Shown here: positions 63,479-64,000 of the stretch, piece by piece
Numbering within the stretch: the stretch's first letter is position 1
How the letters are laid out: the number at the start of each line of letters is the position of its first letter
Assembly: GCF_003026365.1 (NCBI RefSeq)
Contig: NZ_PYOM01000002.1
Span: 124,001-188,000 of the forward strand
Direction: 5' to 3'
From: Photobacterium angustum
GTDB lineage: Bacteria; Pseudomonadota; Gammaproteobacteria; Enterobacterales; Vibrionaceae
Length of the DNA: 64,000 nt
Made by a program: the position numbers and the translations under genes
The notes under the pieces: generated by a model
The model's database searches: none
Told to the model about the DNA's origin: nothing
The model's input: only the letters and a program-made list of their open reading frames with translations

Positions 63479-64000
63479 TTATTCTTTATGCGCTGCTTTT
63501 TCTTCTGGAGTACGATAATCGAAGAAGTAAATAAGTAACATAGGCACAATAAAGGCAACGGCAATTGATACTGCGTACACCCACATTGGGTTGAATACTG
63601 GGATAGTTAGTAACGAAGTAAATGCAAACGCCTGCGTTTTAATGCCACCGTATTGGGAGCCTAGAATTGCAATTGTTAAACCACCAGCTAGACAACCAGG
63701 AAGCATACGTGAGTAAACTTTCTTAAAGCGTAAGTGGATACCGTATAGTGAAGGCTCAGAAATACCACCAAATAGACCCGCAGCTAACGCACCAGAAGCT
63801 GTTTGACGCATGGTTTTATCTTTCTCACGCAGTGAAATTAGTAATACACCCGCTGTTGCACCGAAACATGCAAAGTTCCAAACACCCATAGGACCTTGAA
63901 TGAAGTCATAACCCAATGTTTGAATATTCATTAGCATCAATGCATTTAGAGGCCAGTGAAGGCCAAGAGGTACAAGGAATGGGTATAACAATGGAATTAG
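63479..64000 (-). CDS. C-terminal part of a PTS permease IIC of the beta-glucoside/sucrose/trehalose family (cut by the window edge)
   Basis: The last 173 codons of a membrane permease are present, and the frame stays open to the window edge. The text PFLVPLGLHWPLNALMLMNI, GPMGVWNFACFGATAGVLL and LFGGISEPSLYGIHLRFKK is typical of the IIC domain of the Glc superfamily (BglF, ScrA, TreB and MurP group). The protein ends with VYAVSIAVAFIVPMLLIYFF and a short tail (TPEEKAAHKE) without a fused IIA, so it is an IIBC type. The sugar cannot be told from this part. It has its own terminator and belongs to a separate transcript from the IICB gene. Confidence 0.9.
   Translation of the reverse strand, partial: LIPLLYPFLVPLGLHWPLNALMLMNIQTLGYDFIQGPMGVWNFACFGATAGVLLISLREKDKTMRQTASGALAAGLFGGISEPSLYGIHLRFKKVYSRMLPGCLAGGLTIAILGSQYGGIKTQAFAFTSLLTIPVFNPMWVYAVSIAVAFIVPMLLIYFFDYRTPEEKAAHKE

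Overview
The window looks like chromosomal DNA of a marine gammaproteobacterium in the Vibrionaceae, most likely Photobacterium. This is an inference from gene content and from proteins that read like Vibrio or Photobacterium homologues: a glp cluster, TorS/TorT and multiheme TMAO reductase genes, a stand-alone second EF-G, a TfoX/Sxy regulator and Glc-family PTS permeases. The DNA is moderately AT-rich with AT-rich gaps. I saw no rRNA, tRNA, CRISPR array, transposase or phage gene.

Layout. 1-8.5 kb: an edge-truncated exported protein, an EEP-family hydrolase, a DEDDh exonuclease, mobB with a NUDIX hydrolase, a LprI/META lipoprotein-like exported protein, a three-domain rhodanese (YnjE type), a small unknown protein, an M15 peptidase and an S4 RNA-binding protein. 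8.9-11.1 kb: a strongly codon-biased EF-G outside any str operon. 11.5-15.7 kb: torS and torT, divergent, with a MITE-like palindromic repeat between them and no torR. 15.9-27.7 kb: mgsA, an MDR oxidoreductase, the glycerol regulon glpF-glpK-glpR-glpD, helD and yccS. In E. coli mgsA, helD and yccS lie close together, so the glp block looks like an insertion into that neighbourhood. 27.8-33.2 kb: an SRA-HNH modification-dependent nuclease, then divergent genes for a pentaheme TorC/TorY cytochrome and a TorA/TorZ-type reductase that carries its own C-terminal heme c domain.

33.3-43.5 kb: an RND pump with its adaptor, a GNAT enzyme with RlhA (23S rRNA hydroxylation), a small His-tailed protein, a LysE exporter and a CARF-PD-(D/E)XK nuclease of the DUF1887/Card1/Can2 type with no CRISPR genes nearby. 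43.5-52.5 kb: an aldo/keto reductase, two unrecognised proteins, an outer-membrane barrel, udp, a ZntA-type P-ATPase with a Cys/His-rich N-terminal extension and a MerR-type 19-bp-spacer promoter, a decapitated receiver-domain fragment and a MATE pump. 52.6-64 kb: CBS and DUF945 proteins, ldhA with a LysR regulator, a TfoX/Sxy protein, LON-domain and HDOD proteins, lysO, an RDD protein, a Glc-family PTS IICB and the C-terminal end of a second PTS permease.

How the genes fit together. Anaerobic respiration and fermentation dominate: TMAO sensing (TorS/TorT) and reduction (TorC/TorA), molybdenum cofactor support (MobB, YnjE), D-lactate production (LdhA), glycerol use feeding dihydroxyacetone phosphate, and methylglyoxal synthase drawing on that same pool. 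Two possible nucleic-acid defence genes, the CARF nuclease and the SRA-HNH nuclease, sit singly among housekeeping genes. The CARF nuclease is the best candidate here for an undescribed system, because its family normally answers a cyclic oligoadenylate made by type III CRISPR and none is visible.
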